From Candidatus Poribacteria bacterium (lineage in GTDB: Bacteria > Abyssobacteria > SURF-5), in contig JACRIR010000209.1 in NCBI GenBank assembly GCA_016215705.1, positions 22,461 to 86,460 of the forward strand: DNA of 64,000 nucleotides, given 5' to 3'. Under the pieces are notes generated by a model that was not told the origin of the DNA, did no database searches, and saw nothing but the letters and a program-made list of their open reading frames with translations. Position 1 is the first letter of the stretch. Each line of letters starts with the position of its first letter. Both the position numbers and the translations under genes were made by a program. This document shows, piece by piece, positions 23,851 through 32,573 of the stretch.

Positions 23851-24428
23851 AGCATTCAGACACACGGATTCAAGCGGGCAAGCGATGGGAGTTGCCACCC
23901 CCTTCAAGTTGTCTTCTTTGAGCCTCGACGATGAATAAACGGCATGTCTCTGCGAACATCAGACCATCACGACTTTCGATGGAATGTTTGACCCATACTA
24001 GTGCCTTCGGTAAAATCACACTGTAAGGACAGCCCTGCTGCGGCTACTCGGTTTCTCATAATGGCCGTGCTCACAAGGTTAAGTGGGAATCTCTTACTGG
24101 GTTACGGAATCGCAGGCCTCCGCTCCAGCGATTCCTTGACATCGGAATTTTTGGTGTGATAACATCAGGCTTCAGAACGCAACGGCGGTGGCGCGGAGGT
24201 GCGCTCCTCGCCCCGCCGATTACTTTTGGTGGAGTTAGTTGGCGACTGTGGTATCAATGTCGTCGTGCGGGATGTTTGCCGTACCAAGGTTGTCATTCTG
24301 AGCAAAGCGAAGAATCTCGGGGGAAATCGTTCAATATGCTCCTCAAAGAGGATTCTTCGCTTCGCTCAGGATGGCGGTGAGGACGTTGGTCTCGCATATC
24401 CCAATAGTCTAGGATACAGGCAAAACAA
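23851..24428. other. 578-bp spacer with hairpins and a repeat element
   Basis: No convincing gene. It contains a hairpin GGAATCGC/GCGATTCC (about 24106-24135), a possible -35/-10 pair (TTGACA 24136-24141, then TAACAT 18 bp on), a GC-rich hairpin near 24190-24220 and the inverted repeat element at 24292-24375 just before the dehydrogenase. Confidence 0.55.
24292..24375. repeat. Nuclease-free miniature copy of the GIY-YIG flanking repeat
   Basis: GTCATTCTGAGCAAAGCGAA (24292-24311) and its inverse GATTCTTCGCTTCGCTCAGG (24351-24370) face each other around about 40 bp. The arms match those bracketing the GIY-YIG gene at 3299-3613, here with no coding capacity between them. Confidence 0.85.
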
Positions 24429-25688
24429 ATGACGAAGAAAGTTTGTGTTCTCGGCCTTGGCTACGTAGGTCTGCCCACAGCGTGCATGTTTGCCGTACAG
24501 GGCTACCACGTTGTCGGTGTCGACGTAAAGCGCGAAGTTGTTGAAACCATCTCGAAGGGCTCGATCCACATAGAAGAAGCCGGCCTGAAAACGATGCTTC
24601 AGGCCGCAATAAACAGCCGGAATCTGGTTGCCCGAAACGAAGTCGAACCCGCAGACGTATTCATCATCGCAGTCCCGACTCCGCTTGCGCCGGACAAACG
24701 CGCCGATGTCAGCTTCGTGGAAAGCGCCGCCCGTTCGATTGTTCCTGTGCTGGCGCGCGGCAATCTCGTGGTCCTGGAGTCCACAGTCCCTCCCGGGACA
24801 ACCAACGGTCTACTTTGCCGAATCCTTTCTGAGACGGGTCTGAATCCGGGTGTCGATTTCCATGTTGCGCACTCCCCGGAACGCGTGCTTCCGGGCAACG
24901 TTTTTAGCGAACTGGTGTCAAACGACCGCGTCATAGGTGGAATCACTCCCGAATCGGCCCAATTGGCGCGTGATCTGTACATGAGCTTTGTCGAAGGAGA
25001 GATACTCCTGACCGATTCGACTACGGCCGAGATGGTGAAACTCACCGAGAACACTTTTCGCGATGTGAATATTGCCCTCGCCAATGAACTTGCCTTGATA
25101 GCAGCGGAATATGGTGTGGACATATTCAGCGTCGTCGCTCTTGCTAATCGGCACTCGCGTGTCAATGTTCATCAGCCTGGGCCGGGAGTCGGCGGCCATT
25201 GCATCCCGGTTGATCCGTGGTTCATCGTCGAGAATTCTAATGAGGCGGGAAAACTCATCAGACGCGCGCGAGAACTTAATGATTCGATGCCGGAGCGTAT
25301 TGTGCAACTCGTCGAACATGTCGTCGGGCCGGCTCAAGACGCCAAGATCAGCGTCTGGGGCGTCGCCTACAAGGGAAACGTGGATGACACCCGCGAGACG
25401 CCGGCGGCGCCTATAGTTCATCTGCTGAGAAAGCGAAACTATAAGATTAGCATATTCGATTTTCATGTCAGGAATTTCGAGTGCGAGATTGACAGCCTCG
25501 AGAGCGCGGTCAATGCGTCCGACGCTATTCTGCTGTTGGCGGACCATAAAGAATTCAAGTACCTCGATCCTCACGTGATCGGACAGAAAATGCGGCGCAG
25601 AATCGTCATAGATACGCGCAACTGTCTCGATCCCGCGAAATGGAAGGGCGCCGGCTTCGATTTCCATCTTCTGTGGAAGAAACTGTAG
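24429..25688 (+). CDS. wecC: UDP-N-acetyl-D-mannosaminuronate-type dehydrogenase (WecC-like)
   Basis: A 419-residue member of the UDP-glucose/GDP-mannose dehydrogenase family: NAD-dependent four-electron oxidation of a nucleotide sugar C6 to the uronate. Seen are the Rossmann motif VLGLGYVGLPTACM, VPTPLAPDKRADVS, the AHSPERVLPG block, the central helix TAEMVKLTENTFRDVNIALA and the catalytic Cys258 in GVGGHCIPVDPWF. The C-terminal NAD/UDP domain starts with VWGVAYKGNVDDTRETP. The sequence resembles the UDP-ManNAc branch rather than UDP-glucose dehydrogenase, but the substrate is inferred. It heads the long plus-strand glycan operon, so a hexosaminuronate is likely part of the product. A palindrome with T-run lies right after the stop. 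Confidence 0.9.
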   Translation: MTKKVCVLGLGYVGLPTACMFAVQGYHVVGVDVKREVVETISKGSIHIEEAGLKTMLQAAINSRNLVARNEVEPADVFIIAVPTPLAPDKRADVSFVESAARSIVPVLARGNLVVLESTVPPGTTNGLLCRILSETGLNPGVDFHVAHSPERVLPGNVFSELVSNDRVIGGITPESAQLARDLYMSFVEGEILLTDSTTAEMVKLTENTFRDVNIALANELALIAAEYGVDIFSVVALANRHSRVNVHQPGPGVGGHCIPVDPWFIVENSNEAGKLIRRARELNDSMPERIVQLVEHVVGPAQDAKISVWGVAYKGNVDDTRETPAAPIVHLLRKRNYKISIFDFHVRNFECEIDSLESAVNASDAILLLADHKEFKYLDPHVIGQKMRRRIVIDTRNCLDPAKWKGAGFDFHLLWKKL

Positions 25689-25692
25689 GGGG

Positions 25693-25732
25693 AAAATTGG
25701 GGACACCATGCCGCATGGTGTCCCCGATTTTC
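25693..25732. repeat. GGGGACAC palindrome, copy 2
   Basis: AAAATTGGGGACACCATG and a nearly complementary CATGGTGTCCCCGATTTT around CCG, starting 5 bp after the dehydrogenase stop. With the flanking A and T runs it could act as a bidirectional terminator. Confidence 0.9.
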
Positions 25733-25777
25733 CAAGTCGCCTGCGCGGGATTGATGAAAACGACAGACCTATAAGCC

Positions 25778-26752
25778 ATGAAGAATTCGGACGAAATCTA
25801 CTGCACCGTCGTTTCTCCTATGTTCAATGAGGAGGCCAACATCGCTTCTACGGTAGCTGCCATCGAAAAGGTGATGGCCCGTATCGGCAAGCCGTGGGAA
25901 CTCATTCTCGTCAATGACGGCAGCACCGATCACACACAGGCCGCCGCCGAAAAAATTTGCCGCGAGAAACCGTTCGCGCGCTTGCTCTCATACATGCCCA
26001 ACAGAGGAAGGGGCAAAGCGCTCCGGACCGGTTTCTCAGAGGCAAAAGGGCGATTCATCATAACAATAGAATCAGACTTGAGTTGGGACGCATCGCTCAT
26101 GCCCGAGATGCTGCGGATTCTGGAGGCGGGCGAATTCGACCTGGTTTTGGCGTCACCGTATACTCAAGGGGGCGCAGTCGAGGGGGTGCCCCCAGCCCGC
26201 CTGATGATCAGTCGCATCGGCAACACGATTCTCAGTATGGTGGTTCCGGGCAATTTCAGGATGGTCACGCAGATGTTCCGTGCATATCGGCGTGAAGTTC
26301 TCGATTCGCTTGAACTCGAATCGGACGACAAGGAAATCCATTTGGAAATCCTGTCAAAAGCGCTCGCGCTGGGATACCGCGCCCGGGAGATACCCGCGGT
26401 TCTTCGCTCTAGAAGAGCGGGCAGGTCCAAGTTCAATTTCGGCAAGACGGCTGCGTCGCACCTTGCCTTTTCATATTTTGAGAAGCCCATTCTGTTGTTC
26501 GGTCTCACCGGTTTCGGTTTCCTGGCGCTCGCTCTCATTATCGGTCTGTATCTCGTGATCGAGTTCTCACGAGGAAGGCTCAACCCTGACCGGCCACTGA
26601 TGACGTTGCTCGTCATACTCATTGTCGGGGGACTCCAATTCGTATCGCTGGGCCTTGTCGGGACCCAGATAGTTCAGCTTCGCAAGGAGGTCTACCGCAT
26701 CCAGATGGAGAATCGAAGGCTGGAAAGGCAGATCACTCGTGAAAGAGGCTGA
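25778..26752 (+). CDS. GT2 polyprenyl-phosphate sugar synthase (DPM1-like) with C-terminal helices
   Basis: 324 residues. The GT2 domain (about 1-225) has SPMFNEEANIASTV, LVNDGSTDHT, the PNRGRGKALRTGF segment and the metal-binding acidic motif ESDLSWDASL. Two membrane helices (about 235-260 and 275-300) anchor it, and a short C-terminal coiled coil (QLRKEVYRIQMENRRLERQ) follows. This plan is that of enzymes transferring a sugar from a nucleotide donor to polyprenyl phosphate. The product would be the donor for the GT-C and YfhO enzymes elsewhere in the window. It starts the overlapping string of glycosyltransferases; the next gene begins 8 bp after its stop. Confidence 0.87.
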   Translation: MKNSDEIYCTVVSPMFNEEANIASTVAAIEKVMARIGKPWELILVNDGSTDHTQAAAEKICREKPFARLLSYMPNRGRGKALRTGFSEAKGRFIITIESDLSWDASLMPEMLRILEAGEFDLVLASPYTQGGAVEGVPPARLMISRIGNTILSMVVPGNFRMVTQMFRAYRREVLDSLELESDDKEIHLEILSKALALGYRAREIPAVLRSRRAGRSKFNFGKTAASHLAFSYFEKPILLFGLTGFGFLALALIIGLYLVIEFSRGRLNPDRPLMTLLVILIVGGLQFVSLGLVGTQIVQLRKEVYRIQMENRRLERQITRERG

Positions 26753-26759
26753 GGTGGCA

Positions 26760-27938
26760 ATGCCCGGGCCGATGCGCCATTCAGTCTGTCTGCTTACCAA
26801 CGCCTATCCCGATTTCCCTGACTCCAACCGGGTGGTATTCCTTCGGAACCTCGCACAGTTGCTCGCACGGAAAGACTGGTCGGTCACAGTCGTTGCCCCC
26901 CGCATATTCTCCGCGAGCCGCCCCTTTGATGCGGAAGGTGAAATCGAAATTCACAGGTTTTCCTCTTTCATGGGCGGCAGACTGCTGGTCGAATACCCGC
27001 GTACGCCGGCTTTCCGGCTGATTGGATACATGGCGGCAGGACTCTTATCCGCCGTCCGTTCCGTTCACGCAAGAAAATGTGACGTAATCCACGCGCACTG
27101 GGTTATCCCGGCGGGAGTGATAGCCCTAATGGCGGGATGGCTCTGCAGAAAGCCTGTCATCGTGACCGCCCACGGCTCCGATATCCTTCTTGTCTCTCAA
27201 AGGAATCCGATCATGAAGTGGTTCTCCGGCTTCGTGCTGAAACATGCTGACGCGGTCACCTCGGTTGCGAAACACCTGACAGACGTCATTGTCGCAATGG
27301 GGATCCCGCGCGAGAAAATCCTGACGTTCCCGATGAGTGTAGTAACAGAAGCATTCACTGATAATGGCCCCGTGCACCAGGGCTGGATTGGTGAGATGGT
27401 GATTTTCAGCAATAGGAGCCTGTATCCTGTTTATGATGTTGAGACACTGGTGGAAGCCACTCCCGCCATCCTCGAGAAATTTCCCCACGCGCGGATTGCC
27501 ATCGCGGGCGAAGGCCCGGAGTCTCAAAGAATCGCATCTGTCGCCGGAGATTCAGGCGTTGGCGATCGAGTCCGGTTCATGGGGAGCATAGCTCACGAAC
27601 ACATGCCCGAATATCTTCGGGCCGCATCAGTTTATGTTTCGACTGCATTGTCCGACGGCGCATCGGTATCGCTGCTCGAAGCTATGGCATGTGGAACGTT
27701 TCCCGTCGTCGCCGACATCCCGGCCAACCGGGAATGGATCAAGGACGGAGAAAACGGTTTCCTGTTTGCCCCGGGCGATGCTAAGGCGCTCGCCCGCAAG
27801 ATCGAGGACTGCCTCGGCCGGCCCGCGCTTAGAGAACGGGCGCGTGAAACAAATGCACGAATCATCAATCAGAGGGCTCAATGGAATTTGAACGTAGAGA
27901 AGCTGCTCGCGCTATACGAGAAAGCTACGATTCGATAA
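26760..27938 (+). CDS. GT4-family glycosyltransferase
   Basis: 392 residues, a two-Rossmann GT-B enzyme. The N-terminal acceptor domain shows LTNAYPDFPDSNRVVFLRNL and VIHAHWVIPAGVIA. The C-terminal donor domain has IAIAGEGPESQRI, RVRFMGSIAHEHMPEYL and the GT4 signature SDGASVSLLEAMACGTFPV with the retaining-enzyme glutamate. I start at ATG 26760, preceded by GAGGTGG, rather than at an upstream GTG. It is cytosolic or peripheral and should add one sugar to the lipid-linked repeat unit. Its last 58 bp overlap the next gene. Donor and linkage cannot be read from sequence. Confidence 0.88.
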   Translation: MPGPMRHSVCLLTNAYPDFPDSNRVVFLRNLAQLLARKDWSVTVVAPRIFSASRPFDAEGEIEIHRFSSFMGGRLLVEYPRTPAFRLIGYMAAGLLSAVRSVHARKCDVIHAHWVIPAGVIALMAGWLCRKPVIVTAHGSDILLVSQRNPIMKWFSGFVLKHADAVTSVAKHLTDVIVAMGIPREKILTFPMSVVTEAFTDNGPVHQGWIGEMVIFSNRSLYPVYDVETLVEATPAILEKFPHARIAIAGEGPESQRIASVAGDSGVGDRVRFMGSIAHEHMPEYLRAASVYVSTALSDGASVSLLEAMACGTFPVVADIPANREWIKDGENGFLFAPGDAKALARKIEDCLGRPALRERARETNARIINQRAQWNLNVEKLLALYEKATIR

Positions 27939-29164
27939 TCAAGGCGGACAAGGGAAACGGCCTGCGCATTTTGTTCCTCGCGCTGACCGTGGACGTCGGC
28001 GCCTATCAGGGTGACAGCACCCACGTCATCGAGTTGATCTCGAATCTGCGACAGATGGGACATCGCATCCGCTGGATCGCGCGACAAAGCCGCAACCGTG
28101 AGACGTGGCCCGACCCGCTTTTCCACTGCGTCAGTCGCGCACCCAAGCCGAACAGCGACTTGCTTCGATTGATTCAACTCTTGTTCTCAATGGCGCGGGG
28201 CGCATACTACATATTTCGTCATACACGCAGTTGTGACCTCATGTACTCGCGCGACCGGTTCTCCCTCTTGCTCGCGCTGATTCCCTCGCGAATCTTTCAC
28301 AAACCGCTGGTTTACGAAGTCAACGGCTTGACCAGCGAGCAACGCAAAATGCATGGCGGCCATTTTCTCAATAGACTGTATGTCCGGTTGTTGGAAACAC
28401 TCGATGAGGTCGCTTTCAAAAATGCTGTCTCCGTTGTCTGCGTGACCGATGCCATCAGGGACTTCTATTGCGCGCGTCACCATGATTATGCCGACAAATT
28501 CCGGACCGTAAACAACGGCGTCAACACGAAACTTTTCCGTCCGCTGCCGATTGGCGGTGAGGTCACCGAGTTGAGAAAATATCTCGGATTCGATGAGGGA
28601 GATGAGGTTGTCGCCTACGTCGGGAACCTCGCGCTATGGCAGGGCGTCGAATACCTTGTGCGAAGCGCCCCCATAGTCCTCAAAGAGAACCTCGCAGTCA
28701 AATTCATGATCGTGGGAAATGGTCCCACATATTCTCAATGCCTGGCTCTGGCTGATGAGCTAGGGGTCGGTGACAAATTCAAATTTGTTGGAAAGGTCGG
28801 CTACACTTCGTTGGGACACTATGTCAACGTGGCCGATGTATGTGTCGCCCCTTACACTCGAGAGATTCCAAACTGCCCCATCAAAATCTATGAGTATCTC
28901 GCGTGCGGGAAACCCGTTGTCTGTTCGGATATTCCGGGAGTCAATAACCTCAAGAGAGCCGACGTTCTTGTTTTTGTCGAGCCCGAAAACCCACAAGCTC
29001 TGGCCTCGGCCCTCCTGAAAGTCCTTGCAAACCTGAATCTCAGGACTGCTCAGCGAGAGCTTGGGCCAAAGGCGGTGGCTGGCTATTCTTGGGTGGACAC
29101 CGCAAGCAAAGTGGCTGCGATTTGCAGCGAAGCCGTGAGGAAAACCCTTGCAACACCAGCCTGA
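27881..29164 (+). CDS. GT4-family glycosyltransferase
   Basis: 427 residues of GT-B fold. The N-terminal domain contains LALTVDVGAYQGDSTHVIEL, the typical glycine-rich acceptor loop, and VYEVNGLTSEQRK. The C-terminal domain has VAYVGNLALWQGVEYLV, FMIVGNGPTYSQCLALA and VAPYTREIPNCPIKIYEYLACGKPVVCSD, the GT4 EX7E-type region. ATG 27881 overlaps the previous gene by 58 bp but is preceded by AGAGGG, so translational coupling is plausible; a shorter start after the charged leader cannot be excluded. It belongs to the same sugar-assembly operon and ends within the flippase start. Confidence 0.87.
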   Translation: MEFERREAARAIRESYDSIIKADKGNGLRILFLALTVDVGAYQGDSTHVIELISNLRQMGHRIRWIARQSRNRETWPDPLFHCVSRAPKPNSDLLRLIQLLFSMARGAYYIFRHTRSCDLMYSRDRFSLLLALIPSRIFHKPLVYEVNGLTSEQRKMHGGHFLNRLYVRLLETLDEVAFKNAVSVVCVTDAIRDFYCARHHDYADKFRTVNNGVNTKLFRPLPIGGEVTELRKYLGFDEGDEVVAYVGNLALWQGVEYLVRSAPIVLKENLAVKFMIVGNGPTYSQCLALADELGVGDKFKFVGKVGYTSLGHYVNVADVCVAPYTREIPNCPIKIYEYLACGKPVVCSDIPGVNNLKRADVLVFVEPENPQALASALLKVLANLNLRTAQRELGPKAVAGYSWVDTASKVAAICSEAVRKTLATPA

Positions 29165-30671
29165 CGGTTCCGAAAGAAGTCTTCACGATAAGACTGTGTC
29201 GGGTCTCCTTTGGAGCGCCTTGAGCCGGGTCGGACAACAGGCAGTGCAGTTTGCCATTGCGATTTTGCTGGCGCGCATGCTCACCCCTGAAGAGTTCGGT
29301 CTGATAGCCATGATTACCGTATTCACCGGCTTCGCAGCCTTCTTTAGCGAAATGGGATTCGGCGCGGCAATCATACAGAGACAGGACATCGAGCAGAGAC
29401 ACCTAAGCTCCATTTTCTGGCTCAATGTTGCGGCAGGATTGATTCTCACCGCTATCGTCATGGCTCTTGCTCCTTTTATAGGCTACTTCTATGGAAATCC
29501 GATTCTTATCCCTCTCACATTGGCAATCTCGCTGAACTTTGCCATCGGCTCGCTCAAGGTCGTTCAAAATGCTCTGATAACCAAGAATCTGGACTTCAAG
29601 CGCATGACCACAATCGAAATCCTCGCCATCTCGGTGGCGGGCGCCATTGCCGCGGGGATGGCTATTAAGGGATTCGGTCCTTGGAGTCTCGTGGCGAATT
29701 CTTTGTCCGCAACAATCGTGTCGGTAGCCGCCATATGGTACGTATCCGATTGGAGGCCGCAGTTCGTGTGGGATTGGCGGGCGATAAAGGAACTGCTCGG
29801 ATTCAGCGCAAACCTGACGGGTGGGAGAGTCATAAACTATTGGACCCAGAACATCGATAATATGCTCATCGGCAGATACCTTGGCGCCATCCCGTTGGGT
29901 GCTTATGACCGTGCGTTCGGTTTGATGATGCGGCCGCAATACGAAGTTGCAGCCGTGTTGTCAAATGTGATGTTTCCCGCATTATCAATCATTCAGAACG
30001 ACAAAAGGAGAATCAAAGAAATCGTCCTCAAAGCCGGCCGGGCGATTGCGCTCGTTACTTTCCCCATGATGATGGGGCTGCTGGTGGTGGCGAGGCCCTT
30101 TGTCCTCACTTTATATGGAGAAAAATGGGAGGGAGCAATCCTTATCCTTCAGATTTTCTGTCTCGATGGTATGGGGAGGTCTCTCTGGTCTACGGCAGGG
30201 TGGATTTATCTCACCCAGGCTCGGACTGACCTTTTGTTCCGATGGTTGCTTCTGGCAGGCGTTGTCAAAATAGCGAGCATTATCATCGGTCTGCATTGGG
30301 GCGCTGTAGGCGTGGCTGCCGCCATAGTTCTCAGCGGCTACATTATTCTCTGGTATCCATCGTGGGCGATTCCGGGCCGCCTCATCGACTTGACGTTCCG
30401 CGAGGTGTTGAGGAACGTTGCTCCAATCTTCTCCTGTTCCGCCGCAATGGCGTTGGCCGTGGCGCTTGTCGGACTCCTCTTGCCGACAATGTGGCCGCCG
30501 TGGGCAAGGCTCGCGGCTCAAGTTCCACTCGGGATGGCTCTTTACACTATTCTGTTGCGCTCCTTCAGAATACAGGCATATAGTGAGGCCAAGAAGCTGG
30601 CAATTGAACAATGGAATATGCGCTACAAAGCTCGAGGCGTCGCAGTCATTGAACAAGATCAAATACACTGA
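29148..30671 (+). CDS. Wzx-type polysaccharide flippase (MOP superfamily)
   Basis: 507 residues with about fourteen hydrophobic helices and the WzxC-like N-terminal pattern LLWSALSRVGQQAVQFAIAI and MLTPEEFGLIAMITVFTGFA. Later conserved blocks are FSANLTGGRVINYWTQNIDN, LIGRYLGAIPLGAYDRAF and VMFPALSIIQNDKRRIKEI. Such proteins move lipid-linked oligosaccharide repeats from the inner to the outer leaflet of the cytoplasmic membrane. The start is TTG 29148 with GAGG upstream, overlapping the preceding GT4 gene. Presence of a flippase within the glycosyltransferase string points to a Wzx/Wzy-like route, though no Wzy polymerase or chain-length regulator is recognised in the window. Confidence 0.9.
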   Translation: MQHQPDGSERSLHDKTVSGLLWSALSRVGQQAVQFAIAILLARMLTPEEFGLIAMITVFTGFAAFFSEMGFGAAIIQRQDIEQRHLSSIFWLNVAAGLILTAIVMALAPFIGYFYGNPILIPLTLAISLNFAIGSLKVVQNALITKNLDFKRMTTIEILAISVAGAIAAGMAIKGFGPWSLVANSLSATIVSVAAIWYVSDWRPQFVWDWRAIKELLGFSANLTGGRVINYWTQNIDNMLIGRYLGAIPLGAYDRAFGLMMRPQYEVAAVLSNVMFPALSIIQNDKRRIKEIVLKAGRAIALVTFPMMMGLLVVARPFVLTLYGEKWEGAILILQIFCLDGMGRSLWSTAGWIYLTQARTDLLFRWLLLAGVVKIASIIIGLHWGAVGVAAAIVLSGYIILWYPSWAIPGRLIDLTFREVLRNVAPIFSCSAAMALAVALVGLLLPTMWPPWARLAAQVPLGMALYTILLRSFRIQAYSEAKKLAIEQWNMRYKARGVAVIEQDQIH

Positions 30672-31293
30672 GGTCAAGCTCTATAAGCTTCCTGTCTTGC
30701 CCCCGGTCGCCTTGGTGAAAGCAGAATTCCAAAAGATACACCCGGGCGCCGGACTAGGACTGATGCGGGAGTCAGACTACAGAAGACTCTCATACGTTTA
30801 CTCCTGTATCAAGCATTTCGGTTCCGTGCTGGACATAGGCGTTGCCTCCGGACAGTTCATGAATATTCTCGCAATGTCCGGCAAATTCAAAAGGGTTTGT
30901 GGAATTGATATCGAGCAGCATTCGAAATATGCAAGGTTCACTGATTCCTACGAAATCCATACCGCCGGCGTTGACAATATGCCGTTCGGGGAAAAGGAAT
31001 TTGACGTTGTTACTTGTATGGAGGTTCTGGAGCACTTGGATAGCGACACATTTCAGAAGGCCCTCGGCGAAATCCGCCGAATCTGCCGCTTGCAACTGAT
31101 TGTGACAGTCCCCCTCAATGAGGACCCTTTGCCGCCGTATCATCGACTGAGGTTTACCGAGGAGGATGTCGCCCGTTACTTTCCTCATGCAGGCTATCGT
31201 TTGCTGATAAGACATCCGCCACGCAGATTATCGTGGTTGTTGAATAGGCCGCCACTTATGTCCTGGCTCCTGATCGAGGAGAACTACGCCTAG
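30649..31293 (+). CDS. Class I SAM-dependent methyltransferase
   Basis: 214 residues from TTG 30649, overlapping the flippase end by 23 bp; GTG 30715 is an alternative. The frame is open further upstream, but that part only shadows the flippase. Motif I is degenerate (VLDIGVASGQFMNIL) but followed by CGIDIEQHSKYARF, DNMPFGEKEFDVVTCMEVL and EHLDSDTFQKAL, so the Methyltransf_11 fold is clear. The C-terminal part resembles enzymes that methylate sugar hydroxyls in O-antigen clusters. The substrate is inferred only from the operon. Confidence 0.8.
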   Translation: MNKIKYTEVKLYKLPVLPPVALVKAEFQKIHPGAGLGLMRESDYRRLSYVYSCIKHFGSVLDIGVASGQFMNILAMSGKFKRVCGIDIEQHSKYARFTDSYEIHTAGVDNMPFGEKEFDVVTCMEVLEHLDSDTFQKALGEIRRICRLQLIVTVPLNEDPLPPYHRLRFTEEDVARYFPHAGYRLLIRHPPRRLSWLLNRPPLMSWLLIEENYA

Positions 31294-31300
31294 GATCAGC

Positions 31301-32512
31301 ATGAAAATCCTTCACGTTTTTTATGACATCGGCCGTCTGTCGGGCTATCAGATAAGAAGCAAATGCATCGTAGCCAATCAGCAAAAGCTGGGCCTGGACG
31401 TCAACGTCGCTTATCTTCCGAGGCGACCGGGCAATCGCGTCGAGACGGTTTTTGGCGGCGCACCCGCCTTCGGCCCTGACATTCCGCGAAATCTGAGGCG
31501 CTTGTTTGACTCAGAGACGCCCGTTCATATGCCGGAGGCGTTGCAGCGTTTTCTCACGCGGCGTTTGCTAAGGCTGCGGATAGGAGAGATTGCAGATACG
31601 ACGCGACCGGATATCATCCATGCGCATTCATCCTGGATGTCTGCCGCCCAGGGTTTTGCTGTGGCGCGAAAGCTTGAGATTCCCTTTCTGTACGAAATGC
31701 GAGGTCTGTGGGAAGAAGATACAGCGCTGGAACAAAAAGGCAGCAAGTTGGGTTTCAGCTATCAGTATTTCAGAGCTCGCGAGAATCATCTTATTCGAAA
31801 TTCTGACGCAGTAGTTGTTTTATCAGAAGGACTCAAGAAGGAGGTTGTTTTACGTGGCGCAAACCCTGAATGGGTCGGCGTTGTGCCAAACGGGGTTGAT
31901 ACCGATGAGTTTGTGCCGAGACCGCGTGATTCGCAGTTGGCCGAATCCCTCGGTTGCGGCGCAAGAACAATCGTCGGCTATGTCTCTTCTCTGCGGTTGC
32001 TCGAGGGGATACGGTACTTCATCGAGGCGCTGCCCAAAGTCGATAAGCAGGCATTCGCCCTCATAGTCGGCGATGGCCCTGAAAGAGATGCGCTCGAGAA
32101 ACTCGTCAGCGACCTCGGCATCAATGACAGAATCAAGTTCACCGGCGCAGTTCCGCACGCGGAAATAAAGAGGTATTACTCGATCATAGATATCTTTGTT
32201 GTTCCGCGAATCAATGTAAAATCATGCCATATTGTCACTCCCCTGAAACCGCTCGAGGCAATGGCTATGGGCAAATGCGTCGTCATGAGCGACGTCGGAG
32301 GGCTGAGAGAGTTGGCAAATGGAGACGAGACGGCAGTCTTCTTCAAACCGGAAGACAGCAGCGACCTCGCTGAAAAGCTCAATATGCTCATCGCGGACCG
32401 GGGATATCGACAGAAGCTCGGTGAAAACGCGCGCCTGCATGTCGTCGAAAGAAAAGATTGGCGCAAGGTCGTAAAGGCATACCTCCCACTCTATGAGAAA
32501 TTGGTCAGGTAA
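31301..32512 (+). CDS. GT4-family glycosyltransferase
   Basis: 403 residues, GT-B fold. The acceptor domain includes FYDIGRLSGYQIRSKCIVAN, IIHAHSSWMSAAQGFAVAR and FLYEMRGLWEE. The donor domain shows VGYVSSLRLLEGIRYFIEAL, ALIVGDGPERDALEKL and a late VTPLKPLEAMAMGKCVVMSD signature that positions the retaining glutamate. ATG 31301 is preceded by AGGATC. It lies 7 bp after the methyltransferase and partly overlaps the frame of the next GT4 gene. Cytosolic assembly of the glycan repeat is the expected role. Confidence 0.88.
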   Translation: MKILHVFYDIGRLSGYQIRSKCIVANQQKLGLDVNVAYLPRRPGNRVETVFGGAPAFGPDIPRNLRRLFDSETPVHMPEALQRFLTRRLLRLRIGEIADTTRPDIIHAHSSWMSAAQGFAVARKLEIPFLYEMRGLWEEDTALEQKGSKLGFSYQYFRARENHLIRNSDAVVVLSEGLKKEVVLRGANPEWVGVVPNGVDTDEFVPRPRDSQLAESLGCGARTIVGYVSSLRLLEGIRYFIEALPKVDKQAFALIVGDGPERDALEKLVSDLGINDRIKFTGAVPHAEIKRYYSIIDIFVVPRINVKSCHIVTPLKPLEAMAMGKCVVMSDVGGLRELANGDETAVFFKPEDSSDLAEKLNMLIADRGYRQKLGENARLHVVERKDWRKVVKAYLPLYEKLVR

Positions 32513-32573
32513 GCAGCGCCGGGAGCAGCCCGGGAATGCGCAAACTCGCAATGGCGATCATACGAGCGATGTC

